This document shows, in pieces, positions 16,923 through 25,064 of a DNA stretch of 32,048 nt. The translations under genes were made by a program, and so were the position numbers. Each line of letters opens with the position of its first letter. Position 1 is the stretch's first letter. Source of the DNA: Deltaproteobacteria bacterium (GTDB lineage: Bacteria > Desulfobacterota > Desulfobacteria > Desulfobacterales > UBA5852); assembly GCA_020444045.1 (NCBI GenBank), contig JAHLLS010000039.1, positions 1 through 32,048 of the forward strand, given 5' to 3'. The notes beneath the pieces were generated by a model that made no database searches, was not told the origin of the DNA, and was given only the letters and a program-made list of their open reading frames with translations.

Positions 16923-17669
16923 TCAGCGGCCGTTCCGAACCCGGGAAACAGGTACGGGCTGCACCCATCGGTTGGTTTCGCCGTCGTAGAACCACTTGTC
17001 CGGGAATCCACGGCGCCGCGTGAAGGAGGGGTTCTCGGCCCACTCCATGAGTGTTTCGTAAGCCTTTTGCAGCCGGCGGAAGGCATCCGGTTTCCCGCCC
17101 CGATCCGGATGATGCCGTTTGGCCTGTTGTCGGTAGGCTTTTTTCAGCACTTTATCCAGATTGTGCGAATCCAGCTCTTTACGATCAATTTTCAATTGAA
17201 TCAGCAGCTTGTCTTTTATGGCGGCCCGGCGTTCTTCAACGGGCATGACCGCGTGGATATCGGCGGCACCCTGCCGGGCATGTCGCAGGAGATGCTGGGA
17301 GGCGCGATACTTCTTGTGGGTACGCCGCCGCTCAGCCCACCAGTCGCTGCCCAGCACATTGGCCATCTGGCTGAAATCGTCCGCCGGCGCCACGCCGGGA
17401 CGCCTTGCAAAAAGAAAACTGAAAATTTCCTGCCGGCCGTAAGGCAAAAGATCCAGTACGATCACCCGATCGTCAAAATGAAATGTCGCATAGCGGGTCT
17501 GGAGCGCCTTGAGCAGACCGGTGCGCACCTGGAGTTTGTAGTGCAGGCGCTGCCGGCAGGCCACCGAACAGTATTTACGACGACGCATGTTTTCCCGCGT
17601 TCCGCAGGACAGGCAGGCCCTTCCCTCCGGTACAGGTGTCACTTGTTTGGTGGCCGCGGTGGATGTCAC
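16923..17669 (-). CDS. J-domain protein with N-terminal zinc-finger-like motif
   Basis: A ~248-residue protein. Near the N-terminus CLSCG...YCSVAC gives a CxxC...CxxxC zinc-finger-like pair. The middle (about 60-160) is basic and unrecognised. The C-terminus holds a J-domain with HHPDRGG and KAYRQQAKR, so it should stimulate an Hsp70 ATPase. After the J-domain there is a ~40-residue Trp/Arg-rich tail. Start is uncertain: TTG 17693 has no ribosome site, while GTG 17669 is preceded by AGAGAG and is used here. It is transcribed toward the Cys-rich gene (1-nt gap) and diverges from uvrA. It is not a general DnaJ because it lacks the zinc and substrate-binding domains. Confidence 0.75.
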   Translation of the reverse strand: MTSTAATKQVTPVPEGRACLSCGTRENMRRRKYCSVACRQRLHYKLQVRTGLLKALQTRYATFHFDDRVIVLDLLPYGRQEIFSFLFARRPGVAPADDFSQMANVLGSDWWAERRRTHKKYRASQHLLRHARQGAADIHAVMPVEERRAAIKDKLLIQLKIDRKELDSHNLDKVLKKAYRQQAKRHHPDRGGKPDAFRRLQKAYETLMEWAENPSFTRRRGFPDKWFYDGETNRWVQPVPVSRVRNGR

Positions 17670-17869
17670 GTTGCAAACGTCTCTCTGGCACAATTAAAAA
17701 GATACCCGGGCTTTGGCGCGGTCGCCACGACGGGGATAACCGTCAATGGCATTAGCGCCCGCTTTGATTTCACGCCACAATGGTTACTATTGTCACTGGC
17801 CCGGCACCGGGGCAACCCGGATGATGTTCACCCGATACAGAATCGCTTTCAGGAAACGATATATACGCC

Positions 17870-20800
17870 ATGTTAAAAATGAATGATCCGGCCATCAAAA
17901 TCAAGGGGGCCCGCCAGCACAATCTCAAAAACCTTGATCTGGACATCCCCCTGCACCGCTTCACCGTGGTCACGGGCGTCAGCGGATCGGGCAAGTCCTC
18001 CCTGGCCCTGGACACGCTTTATGCCGAGGGACAGCGGCGTTACGTGGAAACCTTTTCACCCTATGCCCGGCAATTCATGGACCGCATGGATCGCCCACAG
18101 GTGGAAAGCATCACGGGCATTCCCCCGGCCATCGCCATCGACCGCAAAGACCCCGTGCGCACCTCCCGATCCACCGTGGGCACCATGACCGAGGTCACCG
18201 ACTACGTCAAACTCCTCTATGCCCGCCTGGGCATTTTGCATTGCGCGTCCTGCGGACGGCCCGTAATTCCGGAAACGCCTCAGATCATCTGGAGCCGCCT
18301 TCAGACCCTGCCCAAAGACAGCCGGCTGGTGCTGACTTTTCCGTTCGATGCCGACCGGTTCGTTGAACCCGCGGGCGACGACGCACCTCTCGACCCCGAA
18401 CAGGTGCGGCGAACCCTGCGCCGCCTGGGCTTTGACCGAATTTTTCTGGATGGCCACACCGAGACCATCGACAGCTGGACCCCCGCCGACAACCGGTCCC
18501 AACCCGAAATCGTGGCCGATCGTGTGGTGTTGAACCCTGACCGGCGGCAGCGCATCCTGGATTCCCTGGAAATGGCCGCCCGTTTCGGCAACGGGCGCCT
18601 CACCGTGCACACGGATACCGATCGCTTCGATTTCAGCGCCACACGCCACTGCGCCCGCTGTGATGAATCCTATGCCGCGCCCCTGCCCAACCTGTTTTCG
18701 TTTAACAGCCCCATTGGGGCTTGCGACACCTGCCGCGGCTTCGGGCGGGTGATCGATATCGATCTGGATCTCATCATCCCCGACCCGGGGCGCTCCCTGG
18801 CCGACGGGGCCGTCAAACCCTGGGGGAGCTCCGAGGCCGGTAGTAACCACCGCATGGAATTCGACGACCTGATGGATTTCTGCCGCCAGGCCGGCATCCC
18901 CACCGACGTGCCGTTTCGCAAACTCAAAAAAAGCCAACAGCAGGCCATCATCGACGGTCAAGACGACTACTACGGCATCCGGGGATTCTTCCAGTGGCTG
19001 GAAACCAAGACGTATAAAATGCCAGTGCGGGTCTTTCTCTCGCGCTACCGAAGCTATGACGTCTGCCCGGAATGCCGCGGCACGCGCTTCCAGGCCGCAA
19101 CCCTGCTGTATCGCCTTAACGGGCGCGACATTGCCGCCGTGTACGCCATGAACATCGACACGGCCTTGGACTTCTTCGACGCCCTGGAGGAGGGGATCGA
19201 CAACGAAGCCGATCGCCTGGTCTGGGACGAGGTTCGCAGCCGGCTGCGCTACCTCCAGGACGTGGGGCTAGGCTACCTGACCCTGGACCGCCAATCGCGC
19301 ACCCTGTCCGGCGGTGAGGTCCAACGCGTGGCGCTGGCCTCCGCTTTAGGCTCCTCCCTGGTGAACACCCTTTACGTCCTGGATGAACCCAGCATCGGGC
19401 TGCATCCCCGGGACAACCATCGCCTGATTCGTATTCTCAAGGGCCTGCGCAAACTGGGCAACACCGTGGTGGTGGTGGAGCACGACCCTGACATTATCCG
19501 GGCCAGCGACTACCTGCTGGATCTCGGGCCCCGGGCCGGCGAAAAGGGGGGAGAAGTCCAGTATTTCGGCCCCACCACCGGTGTCAACGGGTCGTTGACC
19601 GGCCAGTACCTGCGAGGCCAGCGCACTATCCCGGTGCCTGCCAAACGACGATCGCCCAGCAAGCACCATCAACTGCAGATCAGAGGGGCCGCCGAACACA
19701 ACCTCCAAAGCATCGACGTGGATATCCCCCTGGGGCTGCTGGTCTGCCTGACCGGCGTGTCCGGCTCGGGCAAATCCACCCTGGCCGACGACATTCTCTA
19801 CCGCACCCTGAAAAAGGACCTCGGCGATCCCCAGGGCAAACCCGGCCGCCACAAAGGGCTCACCGGCGCCGGGCAGATTGCGGACGTGGTGCTGGTAGAC
19901 CAGCGCCCCATCGGCCGCACGCCCCGCGCCAATGCCCTGACCTACACCAAAGCCATGGACCCCATCCGGCGACTGCTGGCCGACACCGCCGATGCCCGGG
20001 AGATGGGCTTCGGCCCCGCACATTTCTCTTTTAATGTAGACGGCGGCCGCTGCCCTTCCTGCAAGGGGGACGGCTTCGAAAAAATTGAAATGCAGTTTCT
20101 CTCGGATGTCTACGTGGCATGCCCCCAGTGCCATGGCCGGCGGTTCACCGCGGAAATCCTGTCGGTCCGCTACCGGGACCGCAACGTGGACGACATCCTG
20201 CAGATGACCGTGGACCAGGCCCTGGATTTCTTTGCCGACCGGCGCAAGATTGTCGCCACCCTGGCACCCCTGACCGAGGTGGGATTGGGATACCTGCGGC
20301 TGGGCCAGCCCCTGAACACCCTGTCCGGCGGCGAGGCCCAACGCCTCAAGCTCTCCCGTTATCTGGCCCCCGGACGGGCCCGGGACGATGGCCTGGGCCG
20401 CCTGCTCATCTTTGACGAACCCACCACCGGCCTGCATTTCGAAGATATCCGGATCCTGCTGAAGGCCCTTCAGACGCTTGTGGATCGGGGCCATAGCGTG
20501 CTGGTGATCGAACACCACCTGGACGTCATCAAGGCCGCCGACTGGATTATCGATCTCGGACCGGAAGGCGGTGACCGGGGCGGCCGGGTTATCGCCGCCG
20601 GGCCGCCGGAAACGCTCGTCCGCACCAAGGGCTCGCACACGGGCCGCTATCTTAATGAAGCCCTGGCACCCAAAAAAATTGTCGGCACCCAAAAAACGGC
20701 TTCCCGGGTGAAGGAATCCCGCGCCACGTATGACACCGGACGTCCTGCCGATGCCATCCGCATTCGGGGCGCCCGGGAGCACAACCTCCGGAACATCAAT

Positions 20801-23233
20801 GTCGAAATTCCCCACAAGCAGCTGGTGGTGCTGACCGGGGTGTCCGGTTCGGGCAAGTCCACCCTGGCTTTCGACATCCTGTTTGCCGAAGGTCAGCGCC
20901 GCTACCTGGAGAGCCTGGCCCCGTACGTGCGCCAGTACATGAAAATCCTGGAGCGGCCCGATGTGGACCTCGTCAGCGGCCTGGCGCCCACGGTCGCGAT
21001 TGAGCAGCGTGTCAGTCACGCCAGCCGCCGCTCCACCGTGGCCACCCTGACGGAAATCTACCATTTTCTGCGCCTGCTGTTTGCCAAACTGGGCATACCG
21101 CACTGCACCGGCTGCGACCGGCCCCTCACAGCCCAGTCGCCGCAGGACATCCTGAACCAGCTGAATGCCCGCTATCCCAAGGGCGCCGGCTGGATCCTGG
21201 CGCCAAAGATCGCCGGTCGCAAGGGATTTCACAAGGACGTGTTCAAGCTGGCCGTAAAAAAAGGCATCCAACGCGCCCGGGTGGACGGCGAACTGGTGCA
21301 CATCACCCCGGACATGGCCCTGAGCCGCTACCACGAGCATACCATCGATCTGATCATCGGCAGCCTGTCTGCCGGGGATCGGGAAGGGCTGGTGGCCCGG
21401 GCCCTCAAGGAAGGGGATGGCAGCCTGATCATCATCAAGGGCAAACAGGAAGAAATCTTCAGCCGCCACGGGATCTGCCCCTCCTGCGGCATCGGGGTGG
21501 AAAAAACGGATCCGCGCCTCTTCTCCTTCAACAGCAAGCAGGGCGCCTGCCCCCGCTGCGGCGGATTGGGCGTCGAAGGGCATGAAGACGACGACCGCCC
21601 CGGAACGATCTGTGCGGCCTGCCAGGGCACCCGTCTGCGTCCCGAAGCGCTCGCGGTCCGGGTCCGCAACCAGTCCATCGGCGAGTTGGTGCAGCAGCCC
21701 GCCCAGCGTCTTGAAAAAACGCTTGCCAAATGGCACTTTCCCGCTCACCAGGCCGCCGTGGCCGAACCGGTGATGGGTGAAATTCGCTCCCGTCTGCGGC
21801 TGCTCAACCATCTGGGCCTGGGCTATCTGGCGCTGGGCCGCAGCGGCGAGACTCTTTCCGGCGGCGAAGCCCAGCGGGTGCGCCTGGCGGCCCAACTGGG
21901 TTCCAACCTCACCGGCGTCACCTATGTCCTGGACGAGCCCACCATCGGACTGCACCCGAAAGACAACGGCATCCTGGTCAAAGCCCTCAAGGACCTGCGC
22001 GACCGGGGCAACACCATCGTGGTGGTGGAACACGACGAGGAAACCATCCAGGCGGCCGACACCCTTATCGACCTGGGTCCCGGGGCCGGCAGCCAGGGGG
22101 GCCGCATCGTGGCCCAGGGCACCCTCGAAGATCTTCAAAAGGCCGCGGAATCCATTACGGGTGCCTTTATCGGCACCGTTCAGCACGACAGCGGATCCCG
22201 CCGGCGGCCCTACCGTAAGCAGCCCAAAATCAGCGTTAAGGGGGCCGCCGCCAATAACCTCAAGCGCCTTCGGGTGGAGTTTCCCCTGGGATGTCTGATC
22301 GGCGTCACCGGTGTTTCCGGATCAGGCAAGTCATCCCTGCTCAAGGAAGTGCTTTACAAAAACCTGGCCAACAAGCTGCACGACCGTGATGATCCGGCCG
22401 GTCCCTGCCAAAGCATCACAGGCTGGCAGCAGATCGACCGCATTCTGGAAGTGGATCACAGCCCCATCGGGCGCACCCCTCGTTCGGTGCCGGCGTCCTA
22501 CGTGGGCTTTCTTTCCGACATCCGCCAGCTCTTTGCCCGGACCCCCGAAGCGCGTTCCCGGGGCTATGCACCGGGACGCTTCTCGTTCAATCTCAGCGGG
22601 GGGCGCTGTGAGGCCTGTCAGGGCCAGGGGCACCCCAAGGTAGCCATGAGCTTCCTGCCCGACGTCTATGTGCTCTGCGACACCTGCCGGGGCACACGCT
22701 TCAACCCCGAAACCCTGGCGGTGAGCTACCGCGGCAAGACCATCGGCGATGTGCTGGACATGACCTTTGCCGAAGCGCTGCAGTTCTTCAGCGCCATTCC
22801 TGCCATCCGCATGCCGGTGCAGTTCGTCTGCGACATCGGTCTGGGCTATCTGCACCTGGGGCAGCCCAGCCCGACCCTTTCCGGCGGCGAGGCCCAGCGC
22901 ATCAAGCTGGCCCGCCAGCTGGCCAAACCCGGCCGAGGCAAGACTTTTTTCATCCTGGACGAACCCACCACCGGCCTGCACCTGGCCGACGTGACCCGGC
23001 TGCTGGATGTGCTCCAGAGCCTGGTGGACCAGGGCCACACCGTGGCCGTGATCGAGCATAATCTGGAATTCATCCGGGCCGCGGACTACCTCATCGACCT
23101 GGGGCCGGACGGCGGGGAGCAAGGGGGCCGCATCGTGGCCAAGGGCTCGCCGGAGGAATGGCTCCGCAAGGGAGTTAAAACGCACACCGCACGGGCGCTA
23201 CGGCAAATGGTGAAGGCGAAACCGTCCGGGTAG
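17870..23233 (+). CDS. uvrA: double-length UvrA: two fused excinuclease ABC subunit A copies
   Basis: A 1787-residue protein, about twice the usual ~940. It contains two full UvrA repeats, hence four ABC modules: Walker A GVSGSGKS at about 36, 629, 990 and 1481, and LSGGE signatures at about 479, 818, 1329 and 1670. Each repeat has an N-terminal CxxC zinc pair (C125/C128 in copy one) and a C-terminal CX2CX19CX2C zinc module. UvrA finds bulky DNA lesions and loads UvrB in nucleotide excision repair. Copy one has ~443 residues between Walker A and signature, copy two only ~339, because the segment after FSFNSxxGACPxCGGLG is nearly absent: the damage-contacting insertion domain is apparently kept only in copy one. 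ATG 17870 follows AGGAAA by about 14 nt. No uvrB is adjacent. Confidence 0.95.
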   Translation: MLKMNDPAIKIKGARQHNLKNLDLDIPLHRFTVVTGVSGSGKSSLALDTLYAEGQRRYVETFSPYARQFMDRMDRPQVESITGIPPAIAIDRKDPVRTSRSTVGTMTEVTDYVKLLYARLGILHCASCGRPVIPETPQIIWSRLQTLPKDSRLVLTFPFDADRFVEPAGDDAPLDPEQVRRTLRRLGFDRIFLDGHTETIDSWTPADNRSQPEIVADRVVLNPDRRQRILDSLEMAARFGNGRLTVHTDTDRFDFSATRHCARCDESYAAPLPNLFSFNSPIGACDTCRGFGRVIDIDLDLIIPDPGRSLADGAVKPWGSSEAGSNHRMEFDDLMDFCRQAGIPTDVPFRKLKKSQQQAIIDGQDDYYGIRGFFQWLETKTYKMPVRVFLSRYRSYDVCPECRGTRFQAATLLYRLNGRDIAAVYAMNIDTALDFFDALEEGIDNEADRLVWDEVRSRLRYLQDVGLGYLTLDRQSRTLSGGEVQRVALASALGSSLVNTLYVLDEPSIGLHPRDNHRLIRILKGLRKLGNTVVVVEHDPDIIRASDYLLDLGPRAGEKGGEVQYFGPTTGVNGSLTGQYLRGQRTIPVPAKRRSPSKHHQLQIRGAAEHNLQSIDVDIPLGLLVCLTGVSGSGKSTLADDILYRTLKKDLGDPQGKPGRHKGLTGAGQIADVVLVDQRPIGRTPRANALTYTKAMDPIRRLLADTADAREMGFGPAHFSFNVDGGRCPSCKGDGFEKIEMQFLSDVYVACPQCHGRRFTAEILSVRYRDRNVDDILQMTVDQALDFFADRRKIVATLAPLTEVGLGYLRLGQPLNTLSGGEAQRLKLSRYLAPGRARDDGLGRLLIFDEPTTGLHFEDIRILLKALQTLVDRGHSVLVIEHHLDVIKAADWIIDLGPEGGDRGGRVIAAGPPETLVRTKGSHTGRYLNEALAPKKIVGTQKTASRVKESRATYDTGRPADAIRIRGAREHNLRNINVEIPHKQLVVLTGVSGSGKSTLAFDILFAEGQRRYLESLAPYVRQYMKILERPDVDLVSGLAPTVAIEQRVSHASRRSTVATLTEIYHFLRLLFAKLGIPHCTGCDRPLTAQSPQDILNQLNARYPKGAGWILAPKIAGRKGFHKDVFKLAVKKGIQRARVDGELVHITPDMALSRYHEHTIDLIIGSLSAGDREGLVARALKEGDGSLIIIKGKQEEIFSRHGICPSCGIGVEKTDPRLFSFNSKQGACPRCGGLGVEGHEDDDRPGTICAACQGTRLRPEALAVRVRNQSIGELVQQPAQRLEKTLAKWHFPAHQAAVAEPVMGEIRSRLRLLNHLGLGYLALGRSGETLSGGEAQRVRLAAQLGSNLTGVTYVLDEPTIGLHPKDNGILVKALKDLRDRGNTIVVVEHDEETIQAADTLIDLGPGAGSQGGRIVAQGTLEDLQKAAESITGAFIGTVQHDSGSRRRPYRKQPKISVKGAAANNLKRLRVEFPLGCLIGVTGVSGSGKSSLLKEVLYKNLANKLHDRDDPAGPCQSITGWQQIDRILEVDHSPIGRTPRSVPASYVGFLSDIRQLFARTPEARSRGYAPGRFSFNLSGGRCEACQGQGHPKVAMSFLPDVYVLCDTCRGTRFNPETLAVSYRGKTIGDVLDMTFAEALQFFSAIPAIRMPVQFVCDIGLGYLHLGQPSPTLSGGEAQRIKLARQLAKPGRGKTFFILDEPTTGLHLADVTRLLDVLQSLVDQGHTVAVIEHNLEFIRAADYLIDLGPDGGEQGGRIVAKGSPEEWLRKGVKTHTARALRQMVKAKPSG

Positions 23234-23295
23234 GGTTCTTTATCAGAAGTCAAAACGATTTTGTATTTCCCGCCAAGGGGGGGCCGGGCGTCACG

Positions 23296-23318
23296 GCGGC
23301 AATGGTTTATGTTGCCGC
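23296..23318. other. stem-loop between convergent uvrA and DUF3786 genes
   Basis: GCGGCAA (23296-23302) pairs with TTGCCGC (23312-23318) over a 9-nt loop in the 211-bp convergent spacer. No U-tract follows. The same spacer holds a short palindrome TCCAATG/CATTGGA (23416-23431). Nothing else was recognised between 23234 and 23444. Confidence 0.35.
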
Positions 23319-23444
23319 GACCGTCGCTAAAATTGTGGCATATTCCATTTCATTTCAGCCCTAATCATTTGACCTTGGCGTCAAGGATTTTACCGCTCCT
23401 GTCGAAACCATACAATCCAATGGTCATTGGATGATGTCGCGATC

Positions 23445-24092
23445 TCATTCAAAGTCATCCGGCGGAGCGTCTTCACCGGGGGTCGGCTTGCCTTTCAGCC
23501 ACGACGCCAGCACCATGCCGATCATGGCCAGGCACTCCATGTCCAGATAAGCCGCCGCCCGGTCTTCGAACAGCAGGGTGCACTGGGCCGGAAACTCCTC
23601 GTCCAGGTCATCAAACATCATGAGCAGGGGCACGGTCGGCAGGGCCGGGAGATGCATCGCCAAATCGCAGGTGAAGGGTGCCTCTGTTGGGGTGCCGCCC
23701 AGCAGGACGGCGGCCTCGCGAAGGTCCTCCAGGCGACCGGCAAAGGTTTTGCCAATCGGTTGCTCGGCCGTGTTGCGGAAGCCGGCGGCAAAAGGCAGCG
23801 CATCCTTGAAGGTGCTGTAGCGCACCCACTCGGGGTTGGACGGCGGATCCTCCGACGGGCAAAGCAGAAGATACTTGCAGAGAATCACGCTCACCGCATG
23901 GCTCGGACGGAAGCCCTGCTGATCGGCCACCCCAGCGCCGGAAACCCGGAAAGGGCTCCCGTAGAAGGGGACCACGACGGCATCGCCGTCCCGGTCCAGG
24001 CCCAGGCGCGCGGCGACGCGTCCCAGGTCGAGGGCGGCCACTTCGGCCAGGTAGTTGGCGTAAATCTCATCGAAAACGGCGGCGCGCTGCAT
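23445..24092 (-). CDS. DUF3786 domain-containing protein
   Basis: A 215-residue soluble protein matching the DUF3786 family seen mainly in anaerobes (deltaproteobacteria, clostridia). Recognisable features are the N-terminal repeat-free helical region, YGSPFRV, ILCKYLLLCP, and the C-terminal PLLMMFDDLDEEFPAQCTLLFEDRAAAYLD with a terminal acidic tail. Function is unknown; some relatives occur beside corrinoid or Fe-S proteins. AAGGAG lies about 8 nt before ATG 24092. It follows the zinc-ribbon gene by 18 nt and shares its promoter. The opposite strand is also open across most of this gene, but the family match and Shine-Dalgarno decide for the minus strand. Confidence 0.85.
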   Translation of the reverse strand: MQRAAVFDEIYANYLAEVAALDLGRVAARLGLDRDGDAVVVPFYGSPFRVSGAGVADQQGFRPSHAVSVILCKYLLLCPSEDPPSNPEWVRYSTFKDALPFAAGFRNTAEQPIGKTFAGRLEDLREAAVLLGGTPTEAPFTCDLAMHLPALPTVPLLMMFDDLDEEFPAQCTLLFEDRAAAYLDMECLAMIGMVLASWLKGKPTPGEDAPPDDFE

Positions 24093-24110
24093 GGACCTTC
24101 TCCTTTCTCC

Positions 24111-24476
24111 CTACCATAATCGCCACAACACCCGTTGCCCCTGTTTTTCACCACGGACCTTTTCCATGTGACGCAGGGGCGCGAAAGCCCGCTCCAAATC
24201 CTCCAAGGGCGGATCGCCATCCAGCTTTTGCTGCAGGGCGACGGGCTCCAGGGGGCCTTCCGCCTCCAGGATTCGCAGGATGTCATTCTGCAACGACGTC
24301 AAGGAACGTTCATCGCCGGCATGCTGTTCATATGATTTGGCGCTGTGCACGGCCCAGGGATCGCAGGTTTTCATCGGTGAAAGGGCCACCATGTAGCAGT
24401 CCTCGCAGAGGTTGCGCCCCAGGTGGTTCCTCAGGTCATCGGGTTCAAGGGTTGCATTGCAATCGTCACACCGCAT
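24111..24476 (-). CDS. small zinc-ribbon protein with winged-helix-like C-terminus
   Basis: A 121-residue protein starting MRCDDCNATL, with C3xxC6 and C24xxC27 forming a likely zinc ribbon; a fifth Cys is at 38. The C-terminal half (about 58-121) reads as three helices plus a basic wing (SLQNDILRILEAEG, LEDLERAFAPLRHMEKV), compatible with a winged-helix DNA-binding fold, but this is an inference from pattern only. ATG 24476 is chosen since GGAGG lies 5 nt upstream, inside codons that a start at 24488 would use. It precedes the DUF3786 gene, suggesting the two work together. Confidence 0.75.
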   Translation of the reverse strand: MRCDDCNATLEPDDLRNHLGRNLCEDCYMVALSPMKTCDPWAVHSAKSYEQHAGDERSLTSLQNDILRILEAEGPLEPVALQQKLDGDPPLEDLERAFAPLRHMEKVRGEKQGQRVLWRLW

Positions 24477-24530
24477 GGTTGCCTCCATTGTTCGTTTTCA
24501 GCTTGTGTTCATCCATCAAGTAAAGGGCAT

Positions 24531-24558
24531 ACTATAAAATTGCCAGGGCTGTTTTCAA
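24531..24558 (-). promoter_or_regulatory. sigma-70 promoter for the zinc-ribbon/DUF3786 operon
   Basis: Reading the minus strand, TTGAAA (24558-24553), a 16-bp spacer, then TATAGT (24536-24531). This is a near-consensus promoter about 55 bp before ATG 24476. Confidence 0.55.
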
Positions 24559-24586
24559 ATCGAATTTCCTTTTTGCTGCTCCCCCC

Positions 24587-24635
24587 AAAAAACCGACCAG
24601 CAAGATCAGGCCTGCACGGCCTTAGATCTTCCTGG
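24587..24635 (-). terminator. intrinsic terminator of the DUF2007-like gene
   Basis: On the minus strand a long stem (CCAG, one mismatch, AAGATC, a 2-nt bulge, AGGCC) folds around a 5-nt loop onto its complement and is followed a few nt later by TTTTTT (24592-24587). It lies about 45 nt beyond the DUF2007-like stop codon and just before the next promoter. Confidence 0.6.
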
Positions 24636-24678
24636 CCTCGTTGGATGGCGAGGAGTCTTTACGTCGAGCTGTGGTGAA

Positions 24679-24945
24679 TCAAGAGGAATTTTGAGATCTC
24701 CAGGGGAGTTCGTCAGGAGCGGCATCACGCCATTCCTCGATTTTTCTTTGTGCTTCAGGAAGGTCTTCCTCAGAAACACGAATCAGGCCCCAGCCATATT
24801 GAGCCTGGAAAAGGCCGTCATAGGCCGTGTCATGAAACGATTTTATTTCGGCATAAATGCCGTGTTCATTCAAAACAGATTTGATGACATTGGCTTCTGC
24901 TTCGTTCTCAGGCTTCATCAATGTTTTCAAGGTTAAATGTCCCAT
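24679..24945 (-). CDS. DUF2007-like small protein (putative signal transducing protein)
   Basis: An 88-residue protein. NEAEANVIKSVLNEHGIYAEI followed by a loop and YGWGLIRVSEEDLPEAQRKIEEW matches the DUF2007 pattern, a small alpha/beta fold with an ACT-like look that senses or binds an unknown ligand. Length is usual for the family. The region just before ATG 24945 has AAAGG only 2 nt away, so ATG 24918 is an alternative start. It has its own promoter and terminator, hence is probably monocistronic. Confidence 0.75.
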   Translation of the reverse strand: MGHLTLKTLMKPENEAEANVIKSVLNEHGIYAEIKSFHDTAYDGLFQAQYGWGLIRVSEEDLPEAQRKIEEWRDAAPDELPWRSQNSS

Positions 24946-25004
24946 ACCTTTAGGGGAAAGGGGTGTTGGCGACGTACGGGTCTTTCAGGCATTTGGTTAT
25001 CGAA

Positions 25005-25034
25005 TTTATACAAAATCCAGTTATGCCAAGTTAA
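25005..25034 (-). promoter_or_regulatory. candidate promoter of the DUF2007-like gene
   Basis: On the minus strand TTAACT (25034-25029) and TATAAA (25010-25005) are 18 bp apart, about 60 bp before ATG 24945, in an AT-rich spacer following the aldo/keto reductase stop. Confidence 0.4.
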
Positions 25035-25064
25035 AAAGTTAAGGGTGGCCCGACTCCTTGGCTG

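Noticed and set aside
16845..17876. A 343-codon + strand frame opposite the J-domain/Cys-rich pair
   Set aside because: The minus strand carries HPD and ordered cysteine motifs with a 1-nt gene junction; the + frame has no recognisable motif.
19346..22186. A 946-codon open frame on the minus strand opposite uvrA
   Set aside because: Its residues mirror the codon bias of the opposite strand (GC-rich third positions), it has no recognisable domain, and it lies wholly under four intact UvrA ATPase modules.
23427..24119. A 230-codon + strand frame opposite the DUF3786 gene
   Set aside because: The minus strand has a family match, a good Shine-Dalgarno and an operon context; the + frame has none.
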